Assembly (NCBI GenBank): GCA_944387035.1
Contig: CALXDJ010000024.1
Location: 1 to 32,058 of the forward strand
From: an uncultured Oscillospiraceae bacterium
GTDB taxonomy: Bacteria > Bacillota > Clostridia > Oscillospirales > Oscillospiraceae
Direction of reading: 5' to 3'
Length of the DNA: 32,058 nt
Below the pieces are notes generated by a model. It was not told the DNA's origin. It made no database searches and saw nothing but the letters and a program-made list of their open reading frames with translations. Numbering within the stretch: position 1 is the first letter of the stretch; every line of letters starts with the position of its first letter. Below, one piece after another: positions 30,868 through 32,058 of this stretch. The position numbers were made by a program, and so were the translations under genes.

Positions 30868-31989
30868 TTAAGCGTTCGCCACACGCAGCAGTTCATCTTT
30901 GGCATCATCAAACTTCACATGGGTGTAGGTATTCAGTGTCACACTGATGTCTGCATGACCCATGATGTACTGCAATGTCTTGGGGTTCATCCCGGATTTT
31001 GCCATATTGGAACAGAAGGTGTGCCTGCACACATGAGGGGTTACTTTCGGCATCTGGATGCGGTAAATCTTGTTATACTTCTGGACAATATGCTCCATGT
31101 ACTTCTCCCAATGAAGGGCTACCATGGGCATATCGTTCTTGTCCAGAAACAGAAAACCAACGTATCCATCTACCATTGGCTCCGCTTTGGGAACCGCACG
31201 GTTGGCGATGATCCGGCGGAAACAGGATGCTACCTCCTCGGTCATCGGAACATAGCGGATGCCGCTTTCTGTCTTTGGCTGCTGGATCACATACTCCATC
31301 TGTGATGTTCTCTGCAACTGATGATCTACCTTGATACGCATTTCCTCAAACTCAACATCCTGGATCGTAAGTCCACAGAATTCCGAGATACGAAGCCCTG
31401 TGTGAAAGAGGATATAGATCCCGTCGTAGTATCTGCTGAAATGCTTGTCCTCTTTGATGAACTTCAGAAGATCCCGTTCCTGTTTCCGGCTGATGGCTTC
31501 TCTTGTCACTGAGTCATTGACAACTACCGATGCCAGCTCAAAACCGAATGGATTCTTGCGGATCAGGTCATCATCCACCGCCATCTGGAATGCGGGTCTG
31601 AGAACACCTCGAATCGAATGAATCGAGCTATACCCTCTGCCATCTACCTGCTGGAGCTTAATCAGCCACGCTTTTGCATCCGATAAGCGCACTTTATCAA
31701 TACGCTGTCTGCCAAACGCCTCTTTTTTCAAGACGTTGATCACTGTCTTGTAGCCTGCAACTGTGTTATGACGGACGCCGGTTTTCAGTGACACATACTT
31801 CTCTACCAGTTCCAGAACCGTAAGATTTCCGCCGTTGGTTACGATATGATCAAACAAATCGGCTTCAATCTGCTTTTCCTTTTCTCTCAGGGAAGGCTCT
31901 CGCTTTTTTCCCTTGGGCATAGGATCATTTTTATCCAGCCGCCAGCTGTACACATTTTGTTCTTTGCCATCCTCGTCCAGATAGATCAA
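30868..31989 (-). CDS. int: Tn916-family tyrosine integrase, 5'-truncated
   Basis: 373-aa tyrosine recombinase closely patterned on Tn916 Int. The catalytic residues are all present: Arg200 (HTGLRISE), Lys239, His319 and Arg322 (PHVCRHTF), His345 (GHADIS) and Tyr355 (LNTYTH). The core-binding domain spans about 55-145. About 35 N-terminal residues, including most of the arm-type DNA-binding domain, are missing: the frame starts at a TTG in the middle of the region equivalent to YKYxDxxGKxQxVYSW, with an in-frame stop a few codons upstream and no ribosome site. The DNA is AT-richer than the rest of the window, a sign of transfer. Probably an inactive remnant, unless translation starts internally. 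Confidence 0.85.
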   Translation of the reverse strand: MIYLDEDGKEQNVYSWRLDKNDPMPKGKKREPSLREKEKQIEADLFDHIVTNGGNLTVLELVEKYVSLKTGVRHNTVAGYKTVINVLKKEAFGRQRIDKVRLSDAKAWLIKLQQVDGRGYSSIHSIRGVLRPAFQMAVDDDLIRKNPFGFELASVVVNDSVTREAISRKQERDLLKFIKEDKHFSRYYDGIYILFHTGLRISEFCGLTIQDVEFEEMRIKVDHQLQRTSQMEYVIQQPKTESGIRYVPMTEEVASCFRRIIANRAVPKAEPMVDGYVGFLFLDKNDMPMVALHWEKYMEHIVQKYNKIYRIQMPKVTPHVCRHTFCSNMAKSGMNPKTLQYIMGHADISVTLNTYTHVKFDDAKDELLRVANA

Positions 31990-31992
31990 TGC

Positions 31993-32058
31993 GGCAGACT
32001 TCTACGTCCGAATTATGTGACAGAACACTTCAGCTGGATCATTGAGAAATACGGCTTG
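31993..32058 (+). pseudogene. Fragment of a second site-specific integrase (runs off window)
   Basis: The plus strand from 31993 reads GRLLRPNYVTEHFSWIIEKYG, continuing to the window edge. This resembles the stretch just before the HxLRH box in many Firmicute phage/ICE integrases (xRPxYVTxxFxxxLKKxGLxxIRFHDLRH). There is no start codon or upstream integrase sequence on this strand; the frame meets the truncated 5' end of the Tn916-type integrase. It is either a broken gene joined here by rearrangement or a false frame over a short length. Confidence 0.45.

Overview
The window looks like chromosomal DNA of an anaerobic, endospore-forming, GC-rich member of the Clostridia, most like the Oscillospiraceae (Flavonifractor / Lawsonibacter / Intestinimonas type). 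This is inferred from an alpha/beta small acid-soluble spore protein with a sigma-G-type promoter, an oxygen-sensitive class III ribonucleotide reductase, an SLH-anchored surface protein, the Prp protease/extended-L27 pair typical of Firmicutes, and GC-rich codon use. No tRNA, rRNA or CRISPR array was seen.

Layout. 1-2.9 kb: nrdD (minus strand, 3' end outside the window) behind a promoter holding an NrdR-like box, and an XRE regulator. 3.0-4.3 kb: YhcC-type radical SAM protein and the SASP. 4.3-7.6 kb: one large secreted LRR/InlB-repeat/SLH protein. 7.8-9.6 kb: Rrf2/IscR-like regulator divergent from malic enzyme. 9.65-10.6 kb: 3-hydroxyacyl-CoA dehydrogenase. 10.8-12.5 kb: mtnN-luxS-HD hydrolase operon (SAH detoxification and AI-2). 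12.5-15.0 kb: rplU-prp-rpmA, then obg. 15.0-17.8 kb: Mbeg1-like hydrolase, double-OB SSB-like protein, Nudix hydrolase and a tiny Cys-containing protein. 18.0-19.8 kb: diaminopimelate decarboxylase-like enzyme and a glyoxalase-fold protein. 20.0-22.4 kb: feoA-feoB-Cys-rich tail protein. 22.5-22.8 kb: an isolated 91-aa Cys/His-bearing membrane protein with its own promoter and terminator. 22.9-27.8 kb: complete livJHMGF-type branched-chain amino-acid ABC importer. 27.9-30.1 kb: NiaR repressor, a PfoR/EIIC_2-type membrane transporter behind a 36-bp near-perfect palindrome, and a PPC-domain protein. 30.2-30.7 kb: low-molecular-weight tyrosine phosphatase. 30.8-32.06 kb: AT-richer mobile DNA with a Tn916-family integrase lacking its N-terminal arm, abutting a fragment of a second integrase on the other strand.

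Most of the window is core metabolism, tidily organised: most transcription units have a visible -35/-10 with 17-bp spacing and a hairpin terminator, and within operons genes overlap by ATGA or sit within about 10 bp. The points most worth a second look are the NiaR-type operator and its transporter/PPC operon, the unexplained small Cys/His membrane protein, the candidate metal-responsive operators in front of feoAB, the NrdR box in the nrdD promoter, and the broken integrase junction at the right edge.
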